From contig CAZIMO010000009.1 of NCBI GenBank assembly GCA_964540535.1, positions 1 through 64,000 on the forward strand: a stretch of 64,000 nucleotides of DNA, given 5' to 3'. The position numbers were made by a program, and so were the translations under genes. This document shows positions 26,250 to 35,257 of the stretch, piece by piece (the first letter of the stretch is position 1; each line of letters opens with the position of its first letter). Below the pieces are notes generated by a model. That model saw only the letters and a program-made list of their open reading frames with translations. It had not been told where the DNA came from and made no database searches. The DNA is from Fimenecus sp964540535. Its GTDB lineage: Bacteria; Bacillota; Clostridia; Oscillospirales; Acutalibacteraceae.

Positions 26250-27317
26250 TTAATTCTTAATTAAAGTTACTATATCGTTAAAGGTTACTACCAGCATTAA
26301 AAGAAGCAAAAGCGCAAGTCCTACGCCGTGAATATATCCCTCATATTTGGGATTTACAGGCTTTCTGCGAACACCCTCAATCAAAAGGAAAAACAGTCTG
26401 CCGCCGTCAAGCGCAGGAAGAGGCAAAACATTGAATACACCGATGTTGATTGAGACAAATGCCATAAGAGTCAGTGCTGTTATAAGCCCGTCTTTACTCT
26501 GCGCCGCGCCTGCCGCCGCGTCTGCAATAATATTCACTGTACCCACAGGACCCGACAAATCCGTTAAGCCGTATTGACCTGTTACCAAATCAAAAAGACT
26601 TAACCAAACAAGACGGACAATTGAAGCCGACCGCCTGAAAGCATTTTCAAAAACATTTAAGAATGTCGGTTCTTCGCCGACAATTACAAAATCGTAGGTA
26701 ATAAGTGTATAGTCTCCGTCTTTTTCTGTTTTAAAAGTTACATCGTTAAGCTCAATTACTTTGCCGTCACGGCGAACCTTCATATCAAAAATACCGTCGT
26801 CACTGCGCGTCATAAGAAATGAAATATCCATATCCGAAAAAACTCGGCGGCCGTCTATTTCAACAAATTCATCGCCCTCTTGAAGCCCTGTCTGCTGACT
26901 TACGGCATTCTCTTGGAAATACAAAATTTCATTTGTACCGATTAAATCTTCCATTGAGAGAACCGTTGCCACAATAACGATGCCCAAAAGTAAGTTCATT
27001 ACGGCACCTGCAGCAACAATTATAAACTTCTGCCACACTTTTTTACGGTTAAAAGCGTTTTCGTCTTGACTTTCTTCATCTTCACCCTCCATACTTACAT
27101 ATCCGCCTATGGGAAGAAGCCTGAGAGCATAAGTAGTATCACCCTTTTTCTTTTTGAAAAGAGCAGGACCCATACCGAGTGCAAATTCATTTACCTTTAC
27201 CTTAAAAAGCTTTGCAAAGGTAAAATGACCAAGCTCATGTATTGAGATTAAAAGTCCAAAGAAAAGAATGGCAACGAGGAACGGCCACACTTTAGACCAA
27301 ATTTCCAAAAAAATCAC
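26250..27317 (-). CDS. rseP: RIP (site-2) membrane metalloprotease, RseP/RasP family
   Basis: 355 residues. It cleaves membrane proteins within the bilayer, for example anti-sigma factors and signal-peptide remnants. HELGH at 27-31 is the zinc motif in the first helix, a PDZ domain lies at about 125-205, and NVLPLPALDGGR near 300 is the conserved second zinc motif. There are four transmembrane segments. It sits between dxr and ispG as in many Firmicutes. Confidence 0.93.
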   Translation of the reverse strand: MIFLEIWSKVWPFLVAILFFGLLISIHELGHFTFAKLFKVKVNEFALGMGPALFKKKKGDTTYALRLLPIGGYVSMEGEDEESQDENAFNRKKVWQKFIIVAAGAVMNLLLGIVIVATVLSMEDLIGTNEILYFQENAVSQQTGLQEGDEFVEIDGRRVFSDMDISFLMTRSDDGIFDMKVRRDGKVIELNDVTFKTEKDGDYTLITYDFVIVGEEPTFLNVFENAFRRSASIVRLVWLSLFDLVTGQYGLTDLSGPVGTVNIIADAAAGAAQSKDGLITALTLMAFVSINIGVFNVLPLPALDGGRLFFLLIEGVRRKPVNPKYEGYIHGVGLALLLLLMLVVTFNDIVTLIKN

Positions 27318-27380
27318 TGCTTTCTTAATTAGATAAGTTGAAAAATGTCATCAGAGCTTTCAGAATCGATTATAACATTC

Positions 27381-28532
27381 TTATTTTGCGTATTTGATAA
27401 CAAGCTGACGGGCAAGTGCATCTGCTTCGTCAATATCGTCTGCCGTATAATAATTAACATTGGGCGCTTCATTCATAACACGCTCAACGAGCTCTCCGAT
27501 TTGTAAAAATCCGATTTTACCCTTGCGGAACATAAGATTAGCCTGCTCATTAGCAGAATTTGCAAATGCAGGGTAAAGACCGCCACGGGTAATTGCTTCA
27601 CGGCAGATATTCATACAGGTAAATGTTTCGTAATCGGGCTTATAGAATGTGAGCGTACCCAATTCAGTTAAGTCAAGCTCACCTGTGAGAGATTCAATAC
27701 GGTCGGGATAGGTAAGCGCATACTGAATAGGAATTTTCATATCGGGAAGCCCCAATTGTGCAATAACCGCATTATCTGTATACTCAACCGCTGAATGAAT
27801 TATGCTTTCACGGTGAACAACAATTTCAATTTGAGACGGATGAACGCCAAAAAGCCACACTGCCTCAATAAGCTCAAGACCCTTGTTCATCATTGTAGCA
27901 GAATCAATAGTTATTTTTTGACCCATACTCCAATTGGGGTGCTTCAAAGCGTCTGCAACTGTTACTTTTTCTAATTCTTCACGGGTTTTGCCGAAAAAAG
28001 GACCGCCCGATGCAGTTAAAATAATCTTTTTAACCGCTCTGTTTGCAGGCTGACCCTGCAAGCACTGAAAGATTGCCGAATGTTCGGAGTCCACAGGCAA
28101 AATATCAACGCCCTTACTTTTTGCCGTACCCATTACAAGCTGACCGCCTGCAACAAGAGTTTCTTTATTGGCAAGTGCAATTTTCTTGCCTGCGTCAATC
28201 GCAGAAAGAGTCGGGCGAAGCCCTGCCATACCTACAACCGAGTTGATAACAGTATCTGCATCGTTTATTACCGCGCATTCGCAAACACCCTCAAGACCCG
28301 AAAGCACCTTTGTGTCTGTATCTGCCACACGAAGTTTTAATTCCTTTGCGGAATTTTCATCAACCAATGCGGCAATTTTCGGCTTAAATTCTCTGATTTG
28401 CTTTTCAATCAAATCCACATTTGAATATGCAGAAAGTGCCGAAACGGAATATCCGCATTTTTTTGCAGTTTCAAGGCTCTGCGTACCTATTGAGCCTGTT
28501 GAGCCTAATATACTCAAATTTTTTGTAGTCAT
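27381..28532 (-). CDS. dxr: 1-Deoxy-D-xylulose-5-phosphate reductoisomerase
   Basis: 383 residues. It makes MEP from DXP with NADPH. Visible: the NADPH motif LGSTGSIGTQSLE, ALANKETLVAGG, the metal-binding LPVDSEHSAIFQ, and TASGGPFF. It overlaps cdsA by one base. Confidence 0.95.
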   Translation of the reverse strand: MTTKNLSILGSTGSIGTQSLETAKKCGYSVSALSAYSNVDLIEKQIREFKPKIAALVDENSAKELKLRVADTDTKVLSGLEGVCECAVINDADTVINSVVGMAGLRPTLSAIDAGKKIALANKETLVAGGQLVMGTAKSKGVDILPVDSEHSAIFQCLQGQPANRAVKKIILTASGGPFFGKTREELEKVTVADALKHPNWSMGQKITIDSATMMNKGLELIEAVWLFGVHPSQIEIVVHRESIIHSAVEYTDNAVIAQLGLPDMKIPIQYALTYPDRIESLTGELDLTELGTLTFYKPDYETFTCMNICREAITRGGLYPAFANSANEQANLMFRKGKIGFLQIGELVERVMNEAPNVNYYTADDIDEADALARQLVIKYAK

Positions 28533-29398
28533 TATATAACAACTCCGAAAATGTTAAAGATAGCATAAAGTGCAATAAGCACAAAAATTATACTGTCAAA
28601 TCTGTCCATAATTCCGCCGTGACCGGGAATAATTTTACCGAAATCCTTAATGCCGAAATTACGTTTAATTACAGAAGCGGTCAAATCTCCGCACATACTG
28701 ATAATTGACAGGAAAACAGTCATTAAAATAACGGCAAGATAGTTGTTCTCGTTAGTTTCAAAAACGAAGTTTGTAAATACCGCATAAAGTATAACTGTTG
28801 ATATTACGCATATTACCACACCGCCGACAGCGCCCTCAACCGTCTTTTTGGGGCTGATTTTGGGACAGAGCTTATGCTTACCCAAGAAACTGCCTGCAAA
28901 ATAAGCGCCCACATCTGTAAGACAAGCGCAGAACAGTGCGAAGAGAATTAAGAAAAGGCCGTGGTTTTCATTGTAATTTTGCTGCGGAAAATACTTATGA
29001 ATATCACGGAAATACATAAGTCTTGAAATTGCAAAGGGTACGCCCAGAGAACCGAGAATAACCGTTGCAATATGCGCAAAGGTTGTTTTTTCATATTCAA
29101 ACAGCATACAGATGCAAAGAATAAGAATATAAATGCAGACAAGATATTCCGCTTTTAAATTAATACCTGTTGCCTGCAAATATTCACCGAATTCATAATA
29201 AAGGGGAACACAGGCAGACGCAATAAGGCTTAAAACCATTACAGGTTTATTTGCAAGCTTTACTGCGTGGTTTATCTCATAAGCGGCAACAACGCAAATC
29301 GCCGCCGCAATAAATACAAACAGCAAGGTATTCCGCAAAAACATAAGTGCTATGCCGAATACTGCCCAAAGGAGTCCAAAAACAATTCTTTTAGCCAT
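28532..29398 (-). CDS. cdsA: Phosphatidate cytidylyltransferase
   Basis: 288 residues, about eight transmembrane helices. It makes CDP-diacylglycerol for phospholipid synthesis. The C-terminal signature is complete: KRNFGIKDFGKIIPGHGGIM then DRFDS. It follows uppS by 5 bp. Confidence 0.95.
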   Translation of the reverse strand: MAKRIVFGLLWAVFGIALMFLRNTLLFVFIAAAICVVAAYEINHAVKLANKPVMVLSLIASACVPLYYEFGEYLQATGINLKAEYLVCIYILILCICMLFEYEKTTFAHIATVILGSLGVPFAISRLMYFRDIHKYFPQQNYNENHGLFLILFALFCACLTDVGAYFAGSFLGKHKLCPKISPKKTVEGAVGGVVICVISTVILYAVFTNFVFETNENNYLAVILMTVFLSIISMCGDLTASVIKRNFGIKDFGKIIPGHGGIMDRFDSIIFVLIALYAIFNIFGVVI

Positions 29399-29403
29399 AA
29401 ATA

Positions 29404-30138
29404 CTAAACGCCTCCGAATCTACGGTTTCTATTTTCAAACTCTCGCAACGCCTCAATTAAATTATCTTCTGTAAAATCAGGCCAAAGTATATCTGTAAAC
29501 CATAATTCCGCATAAGCCGACTGCCAAGTAAGGAAGTTTGAGGTTCTGTACTCTCCGCTGGGTCTGATAATAAGATCGGGATCGGGAATATTTTTTGTAT
29601 AAAGATGCTGTGAAATCATATCTTCAGTGATTTCATCGGGCTTTATTTCGCCTGCCGCAATTTTTTCAGCAATTTCCCGAACGCCCTGTGTTATTTCGTG
29701 ACGGCCGCCGTAGTTTATAGCGATATTCAAAATAACATTGCTTTTATTACTGCTTTCGGCTTCTGTATGCTCCATAAGAGCGAGAATATCATCAGGAATA
29801 CCTGCACGGTCGCCGATAAACCGAAGCGAAATGCCCTTTTCTTCATTTTCAGCTTTTCTTTCTTCCGCTTCAATTAAATATTCACGGAAAAGCTGCATTA
29901 TTGCGTCAACCTCTTCTTGTGGTCTTTTCCAATTTTCAGTTGAAAAGGCATAAAAGGTCAGGCATTTAATACCCACATCTGCGGCAAATTCGCCGATTCT
30001 ACGGAATGTTTTAGCGCCCTCAATATGCCCCTTGTAACGAGGAAGTCCTCTTTGCTTTGCCCAACGGCCGTTACCGTCCATAATAATGCCGATATGCTGA
30101 GGCAAAACCGAAAATTCAGGAATATTTTTCTCAATCAT
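29404..30138 (-). CDS. uppS: Undecaprenyl diphosphate synthase (cis-prenyltransferase)
   Basis: 244 residues. It makes the C55 lipid carrier for peptidoglycan. The family start HIGIIMDGNGRWAKQRGLPR holds the catalytic Asp, and the C-terminal RPSGEYRTSNFLTWQSAYAE motif is present. It lies 48 bp after frr. Confidence 0.95.
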   Translation of the reverse strand: MIEKNIPEFSVLPQHIGIIMDGNGRWAKQRGLPRYKGHIEGAKTFRRIGEFAADVGIKCLTFYAFSTENWKRPQEEVDAIMQLFREYLIEAEERKAENEEKGISLRFIGDRAGIPDDILALMEHTEAESSNKSNVILNIAINYGGRHEITQGVREIAEKIAAGEIKPDEITEDMISQHLYTKNIPDPDLIIRPSGEYRTSNFLTWQSAYAELWFTDILWPDFTEDNLIEALREFENRNRRFGGV

Positions 30139-30186
30139 AATCTTAAAATATGCAAATCGGGGCGGAATTATCCGCCCGCAATTTGT

Positions 30187-30741
30187 TTATATCTCCATAA
30201 TTTCTTTTTCTTTTTTATCGGCTACTGCGTCGATTTCTTTAATAAATTCATCGGTAATCTTCTGAATTTTTGTTTCAGCGTTTTTCTGATCGTCTTCAGT
30301 TATCTCACTGTTTTTCTTCATAGCCTTGATTTTATCCATTGCGTCACGGCGAATTGAACGTATCGCAACCTTTGAGTCCTCTGCTGTTTTGCTTACATCC
30401 TTGCAAAGAACCTTTCTGCGTTCCTCTGTAACAGGCGGGAAAGTGAGGCGAATAACCTTGCCGTCATTCATAGGAGTAATGCCTATATCAGAAGCTTGAA
30501 TTGCCTTTGAAATCGCGTTGATTACGCTAACATCCCAAGGCTGAATAACAAGAATTCTGCCTTCGTTTACAGAAATGGCAGCCATCTGCTGAATGGGTGT
30601 GGGAACTCCGTAATAATCAACAGAAACCTTATCAAGAACTGCAGGTGTTGCTCTGCCGGCTCTCATAGACGCCAATTCCTTTTCAAGAGCCATAACGCTC
30701 TTGTTCATTTTTTCTTTCATTGTTTCAAAAACAGTATTCAT
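30187..30741 (-). CDS. frr: Ribosome recycling factor
   Basis: 184 residues, usual length. It splits post-termination ribosomes with EF-G. Signatures: RAGRATPAVLDKVSVDYYG, PWDVSVINAISKAI and LTEERRK-type PPVTEERRKVLCKD. It follows pyrH by 18 bp. Confidence 0.97.
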   Translation of the reverse strand: MNTVFETMKEKMNKSVMALEKELASMRAGRATPAVLDKVSVDYYGVPTPIQQMAAISVNEGRILVIQPWDVSVINAISKAIQASDIGITPMNDGKVIRLTFPPVTEERRKVLCKDVSKTAEDSKVAIRSIRRDAMDKIKAMKKNSEITEDDQKNAETKIQKITDEFIKEIDAVADKKEKEIMEI

Positions 30742-30759
30742 AATTTAACTCCTTAATTC

Positions 30760-31473
30760 TTATTTTTCGCTGACTACAACCGTGCCTACGCTCTCGCCCT
30801 TAACCGCCTTAACCATATTTTCGGGCTGTTGAAGGTTGAAAACGAGAAGCGGAATATTGTTATCTCTGCAAAGAGAAGCCGCAGTGCTGTCCATTACGGC
30901 AAGACCTTTGCTTAAAATATCCTGATGTGTGATAACATCATATTTGACTGCGTCGTCAAATCGATTGGGGTCTTTGTCATAGACGCCGTCAACATTTGTT
31001 GCCTTGAAAATAATATCTGCATCAATTTCAGCTGCGCGGAGAGCCGCCGCAGTATCTGTTGAGAAGAACGGATTGCCTGTTCCGCAGCCGAAAATAACTA
31101 CTCTTCCTTTTTCAAGATGACGCTTTGCGCGGTGGCTGATATAAGGCTCTGCAATTTTATTCATTTCAATTGCGGTCTGAACTCTTACAATCACGCCCAA
31201 CTGTTCAAGCGAATCTGCAAGCGCTAAAGAATTCATAACAGTGGCAAGCATACCGATGTGGTCGGCCCTTGTTCTGTCCATATCGCCGCTTGAACGGCCG
31301 CGCCAGAAATTACCGCCGCCGACAACGATAGCAACCTCAGTGCCAAGTTCTGCCATTTCTTTGATTGCAGCACAAACGCTGTTTACTGTATTAAAATCGA
31401 ATCCGTGCTTTTGCTCGCCTGCAAGAACCTCGCCGCTGACCTTTAAAAGCACTCTTTTATATTTGGGTTCCAT
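30760..31473 (-). CDS. pyrH: UMP kinase
   Basis: 237 residues. Amino-acid-kinase fold; it phosphorylates UMP to UDP. Motifs: RVLLKVSGEVLAG, VVGGGNFWRGR, DHIGMLATVMN and ATNVDGVYDKDP. It is first in the pyrH-frr-uppS-cdsA-dxr-rseP-ispG-polC group. The usual upstream neighbours rpsB and tsf are absent; a divergent sugar kinase lies there instead. Confidence 0.96.
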   Translation of the reverse strand: MEPKYKRVLLKVSGEVLAGEQKHGFDFNTVNSVCAAIKEMAELGTEVAIVVGGGNFWRGRSSGDMDRTRADHIGMLATVMNSLALADSLEQLGVIVRVQTAIEMNKIAEPYISHRAKRHLEKGRVVIFGCGTGNPFFSTDTAAALRAAEIDADIIFKATNVDGVYDKDPNRFDDAVKYDVITHQDILSKGLAVMDSTAASLCRDNNIPLLVFNLQQPENMVKAVKGESVGTVVVSEK

Positions 31474-31525
31474 TTATAAACACCTCCGCAGTAAACGATA
31501 CTTCTCCATTTACCATATTTCATAT

Positions 31526-31554
31526 ATTTTACAATAAAATCGCTGTTGTGTAAA
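31526..31554 (-). promoter_or_regulatory. Promoter of the pyrH operon
   Basis: Read on the - strand: TTTACA (31549-31554), 17-bp spacer, TAAAAT (31526-31531), about 50 bp before the pyrH start. Confidence 0.65.
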
Positions 31555-31601
31555 GGGGAATTTTAAACAATTACTTTGCAATTTATTATACAATTTGAGC
31601 A

Positions 31602-31630
31602 TTGACTATTTTGCGATAAAGATATATACT
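31602..31630 (+). promoter_or_regulatory. Promoter of the NahK-like kinase
   Basis: TTGACT (31602-31607), 17-bp spacer, TATACT (31625-31630), followed by RBS GAGGTG at 31664-31669. Confidence 0.7.
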
Positions 31631-31679
31631 TATTAAATATGGGGTTGTACCAAAAACCAATTATGAGGTGTAAAAAAAT

Positions 31680-32789
31680 ATGGCAAACGAGCCTTTTAAT
31701 ATTAAAAAAATTTCCGAAGTGTTTTCACTTAACGGTGATTATATAGGCTATAAGCAAGTCAACGAAGGTCACATAAACAGTACATATGTTTTGAGCTTTA
31801 AAGAAAACGGCGAAACAAAAAAATATGTTCTTCAAATGATTAACACAAGCGTATTTAAAGACCCTCACAAGCTTATGAGCAATATTGTAGCAGTCACAAG
31901 TTACATAAGGCAAAAAAATGAAGAATTGAATATTCCATGGTCGAACCGCGGAACACTCACCTTTCTTCCATGTACTGACGGCAAATATTATTATACCGAT
32001 GAAAATAATTCCTGTTGGCGAGTTTACATATTTATAGATGATGTTTATACCTGTAATGTAATTGAAAGCGCAAAGGTCTTTGAAAATGCAGGCGTTGCAT
32101 TCGGCGATTTTCAGAATATTCTTGTTGATTTTGACGGCGCTTCTCTTTTTGAAACCATTGAAAAATTCCACAACACAGCGTCACGCTTCAATGATTTGAA
32201 AAAAGCTGTCAGTGACAACCTTTCAGGCAGACTTGATACCGTTAAAAACGAGGTCGAATTTGCTTTAGCCCGTGAGGCTGACACGCATATTCTTGTTGAT
32301 ATGATTGACGAGGGCAAGCTCCCATTGCGTGTTACTCACAACGATACAAAGCTTAATAACATTCTTTTTGACAACACTACCGACAAGGGCATTTGCATTA
32401 TCGACCTTGACACTGTTATGCCCGGTCTCTCCCTTTACGATTTCGGCGACAGCATTCGCTTCGGCGCAAATACCGCCGCTGAAGACGAAAAAGATGTTTC
32501 TAAAGTATCTTTAAGTCTTGAGCTTTACGAAGCTTACGTTAAGGGCTATCTCAATAGTGCCAAAAATGCACTCACAGACCTTGAAAAAGAGCTTCTACCG
32601 TTCGGCGCAAAGCTTATGACATACGAATGCGGAATTCGTTTTCTTACTGACTATCTCAACGGTGATGTGTACTTCAAAACAGATTATCCCGAACACAATC
32701 TTGTGCGTTGCCGTACACAGTTTGCACTTGTTGCCGATATGGAAAAGAAAATGGATGAAATGATTGCAATAACAAAAAAATATTTCTAA
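31680..32789 (+). CDS. Phosphotransferase-family kinase, N-acetylhexosamine 1-kinase-like
   Basis: 369 residues. Aminoglycoside-phosphotransferase (APH) fold: the catalytic loop THNDTKLNNILFD and the metal motif CIIDLDTVMPGLSLYDFGD are clear. The N-terminal NEGHINSTYVL (nucleotide loop) and the overall layout resemble NahK, which phosphorylates N-acetylhexosamines at C1 in the lacto-N-biose pathway. The assignment within the APH superfamily is tentative. It is a single gene with its own promoter and terminator. A galT elsewhere in the window (51280-52776) would be a logical partner. Confidence 0.7.
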   Translation: MANEPFNIKKISEVFSLNGDYIGYKQVNEGHINSTYVLSFKENGETKKYVLQMINTSVFKDPHKLMSNIVAVTSYIRQKNEELNIPWSNRGTLTFLPCTDGKYYYTDENNSCWRVYIFIDDVYTCNVIESAKVFENAGVAFGDFQNILVDFDGASLFETIEKFHNTASRFNDLKKAVSDNLSGRLDTVKNEVEFALAREADTHILVDMIDEGKLPLRVTHNDTKLNNILFDNTTDKGICIIDLDTVMPGLSLYDFGDSIRFGANTAAEDEKDVSKVSLSLELYEAYVKGYLNSAKNALTDLEKELLPFGAKLMTYECGIRFLTDYLNGDVYFKTDYPEHNLVRCRTQFALVADMEKKMDEMIAITKKYF

Positions 32790-32819
32790 ATATGATTAAA
32801 AAACAGAATGAACAATTAC

Positions 32820-32855
32820 AGCCCACGGCGTACACTGTGCCGTGGGCTTAATTAT
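32820..32855 (+). terminator. Terminator of the NahK-like gene
   Basis: AGCCCACGGC (32820-32829) pairs perfectly with GCCGTGGGCT (32839-32848), followed by TAATTATTTTT. Confidence 0.85.
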
Positions 32856-32931
32856 TTTTATAATAAAATAAGTATATAATCTTTACCTTATTCCTTTTTT
32901 ATGCAGTCTGCTCCTTTTAATAGTCTCTACA

Positions 32932-33999
32932 TTATTCGGGTTTATATGTATAATCTTTAAATCCATCAGAATAGCGCTGTTCGCCGTCGGGCATAACCCA
33001 CATTGCCTCGACATTCTGCATTGATTTTACAAGCGCTGAACCGCTGTCATAATCCATAAGAAAAAGCGCTGTTGATAATGCGTCGCCGAGAGCGGAATCA
33101 TCGGTCAGTACGGACACAGAACGGTATTTTGTGCCTGGCATTAAAGTTACAGGGTCAATAATATGATGATAATTATCGCCGTTGACCACATAGAAACGCT
33201 GATATATACCGCTGGTCACAAGCGACTCACCGCTTAAATGAAGAAATTCAATATACGGTGTTTCCTCGTTTTCGGTATCGGGATTTTCAATGCCCACATT
33301 CCACGGCTTTTCTCCTGCCATACCAACTGTTCTGACATTTCCGCCGAGATTTATGATGTAACTTGTTATTCCGTTTTCTTCAAGATATTCCGCAATTTTT
33401 TCAGCCGTATATCCCTTTGCAATCGCCCCTACATCAAGTGTCATTTCTGAATCCGCAAGAAATACCGTGCTTTTTTCGGTGTCAATTATAACATCGTCAA
33501 TATTGGTGTGCTTTGACGCTTCATAAAGCTTATCCATAGGGGGAAGCTCGGCATTTTCGGGGTCATCAAGTCCCATATCTCGGTAAGTATGCCAAATTTT
33601 AAGCACGCTCCCCATTGCAACATTCATATTGCCGTCTGTTTTAATGCACATCTCCTTGGCAAAGGTAAGCATATCAATGATTTTTTTATCAACTGTTACC
33701 TCGGTATGCTTGCCCTCAACAAGGTCATTAACTGTCACAAGGTTATTAAGCCCGTCATATCTGTTATAAATGGTAAAAAGGCGGTGATATTCGTTAAGCT
33801 GCGCTTTGATTTCTGCACAGACAGCATCAAAATTCTCTTGATTTTCTTCATAACCAACAATAGTGGCAACGGTGTCAAAATAATCAAAATAATATTCGCT
33901 GAATTTATTAAGTTTTTTGTCCTTACCACACCCGGAAAGGCTGAATGTCTGCACAAGCACCAATGAAATTACTAAAAATACCGAAATTGCCTTTTTCAT
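32932..33999 (-). CDS. apbE: FAD:protein FMN transferase (lipoprotein)
   Basis: 355 residues. It attaches FMN through a phosphoester bond to Thr/Ser of FMN_bind proteins such as RnfG and to RnfD, outside the membrane. A signal peptide with lipobox LSGC near residue 24 anchors it. Family motifs are visible: TLDVGAIAKGYTAEKIAEYL, YIINLGGNVRTVG, SLVTSGIYQRFY and HHIIDPVT. Start ATG at 33999 follows AAGGTGA; the longer frame to 34065 overlaps the upstream terminator. Its location beside rnf and the FMN_bind-like lipoprotein matches its role. Confidence 0.95.
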   Translation of the reverse strand: MKKAISVFLVISLVLVQTFSLSGCGKDKKLNKFSEYYFDYFDTVATIVGYEENQENFDAVCAEIKAQLNEYHRLFTIYNRYDGLNNLVTVNDLVEGKHTEVTVDKKIIDMLTFAKEMCIKTDGNMNVAMGSVLKIWHTYRDMGLDDPENAELPPMDKLYEASKHTNIDDVIIDTEKSTVFLADSEMTLDVGAIAKGYTAEKIAEYLEENGITSYIINLGGNVRTVGMAGEKPWNVGIENPDTENEETPYIEFLHLSGESLVTSGIYQRFYVVNGDNYHHIIDPVTLMPGTKYRSVSVLTDDSALGDALSTALFLMDYDSGSALVKSMQNVEAMWVMPDGEQRYSDGFKDYTYKPE

Positions 34000-34014
34000 T
34001 TCTTCACCTTGTAA

Positions 34015-34047
34015 CAAAAATGGGGATGTTGCAGAACCAACATCCCC
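34015..34047 (-). terminator. Terminator/attenuator between lipoprotein gene and apbE
   Basis: GGGGATGTT and AACATCCCC form a 9-bp stem (34022-34047); on the - strand a TTTTTG run follows. It should end most lipoprotein transcripts and let a fraction read into apbE. Confidence 0.8.
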
Positions 34048-34065
34048 GAATTTTTTAATTAACAA

Positions 34066-35109
34066 TTAAGCAACTGTTGCAGCTGCAACTGCTGCCTTAA
34101 CCATATCGCTTACTGCAATTGTGCATCCTGCTGTTTGAAGATCTGCTGAACCGTATCCGTTTTCAGCAACAAGCGCACCGATTTCAGCAGCAGTTTTGCC
34201 TACAAGAGCCTTGTCAAACTCTGCAGCCTGCGCGTACCACTCAAGAACCTTACCGTCGCCGTTAAGGTCAGCGCCGTAAGCTGCCATATTGTAGTTGTCG
34301 CCTAAATCGAGCTTTGTTTGAAGAGCAGCAGTTGTGTCAACTGTAGCTTCACCCTTAACATTGAATGAAACCTTGCCCTGTACAGCGTCTGTCTTAGCAA
34401 CTACAACCTTGCCATCTGCATTTACAACAGCGGCATTAACTGTTGTGTCAATCTGATTAAGACCGTCTGCTTCTTCAGTAGCGTCTTTGCTGTCATGAGA
34501 AACTGATGCGATAAGAGCAATTTGAAGCTTATCTTCAGCAGTAGCAGCTGATTCAACAGCACTGTTTACTGCCTTTTCAAGAGCTTTGATGAAATCTGCT
34601 GAATTGATTGTGCAGCCTGCTGTTGCAAGGTCGCCTGTTGTGTAACCGTCTTCAGCAACATAAGCTTTAACTTCATCAAGAGTTTTGCCTGTAGCTGTTT
34701 TCATAAATGCGTCAGCCTGCTCGTTCCATTCAAGAACCTTGCCGTCGCCGTTTCTGTCTTGGCTCTGGCCATAAGCTGCCATATTATAATCTGTGCCTTT
34801 GTCATACTTTGTTCTGAGGTCTTCAACTGCAACATACTTGCCGTCTGAAGTGAACTCCGGCTTAACCTGAAGTGTGTCAAGGTCGATAGCAACGATCTTT
34901 GAATCGGCATCAAGAAGAACTGCAACAGCAGTTGCATCAACTTCAACCTGACCGTTTGTTTCGCCGTCTGCATTTTTAGCGTCGGTATAGCTTGCAACTA
35001 CGCCAAGACCGAACTTAAGAGTTTCCGCATCTTTTTTTCCGCATCCTGTAAGAGCAACAAATGCAAAGAGCATTACTACTGCAAGAGCTACGCTGAGAAT
35101 CTTTTTCAT
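34066..35109 (-). CDS. Lipoprotein with two FMN_bind-like repeats
   Basis: 347 residues. Signal peptide with lipobox LTGC (20-23). The mature part is two homologous repeats (about 30-185 and 195-345). Each holds a near-identical block beginning YNMAAYG, then NGDGKVLEW, then GKT, and ending in TAGCT (163-167 and 326-330) followed by a helix. The end of each repeat resembles the FMN_bind flavinylation region (D-x-x-SGAT-x-T-S then helix), with AGCT replacing SGAT and Thr retained. The NGDGK segment looks like an EF-hand loop. I infer an extracytoplasmic redox or flavin-carrier protein served by the adjacent apbE, similar in idea to PplA. It has its own promoter, and a terminator before apbE. 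Confidence 0.6.
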   Translation of the reverse strand: MKKILSVALAVVMLFAFVALTGCGKKDAETLKFGLGVVASYTDAKNADGETNGQVEVDATAVAVLLDADSKIVAIDLDTLQVKPEFTSDGKYVAVEDLRTKYDKGTDYNMAAYGQSQDRNGDGKVLEWNEQADAFMKTATGKTLDEVKAYVAEDGYTTGDLATAGCTINSADFIKALEKAVNSAVESAATAEDKLQIALIASVSHDSKDATEEADGLNQIDTTVNAAVVNADGKVVVAKTDAVQGKVSFNVKGEATVDTTAALQTKLDLGDNYNMAAYGADLNGDGKVLEWYAQAAEFDKALVGKTAAEIGALVAENGYGSADLQTAGCTIAVSDMVKAAVAAATVA

Positions 35110-35184
35110 AAGTAGATTTCTCCTTTAAATATAGTATTTAATTCGGGTACATTTAAAGCAATGAACCCAATAATTAACAATTAA

Positions 35185-35213
35185 ATTATTGCACATAAAA
35201 ATCACTTTGTCAA
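35185..35213 (-). promoter_or_regulatory. Promoter of the FMN_bind-like lipoprotein gene
   Basis: Read on the - strand: TTGACA (35208-35213), 17-bp spacer, AATAAT (35185-35190). It separates this gene and apbE from the rnf transcript. Confidence 0.65.
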
Positions 35214-35257
35214 CACAATGTCGATAAATTCACTTACAAAAATCGGTTACATTTTTG

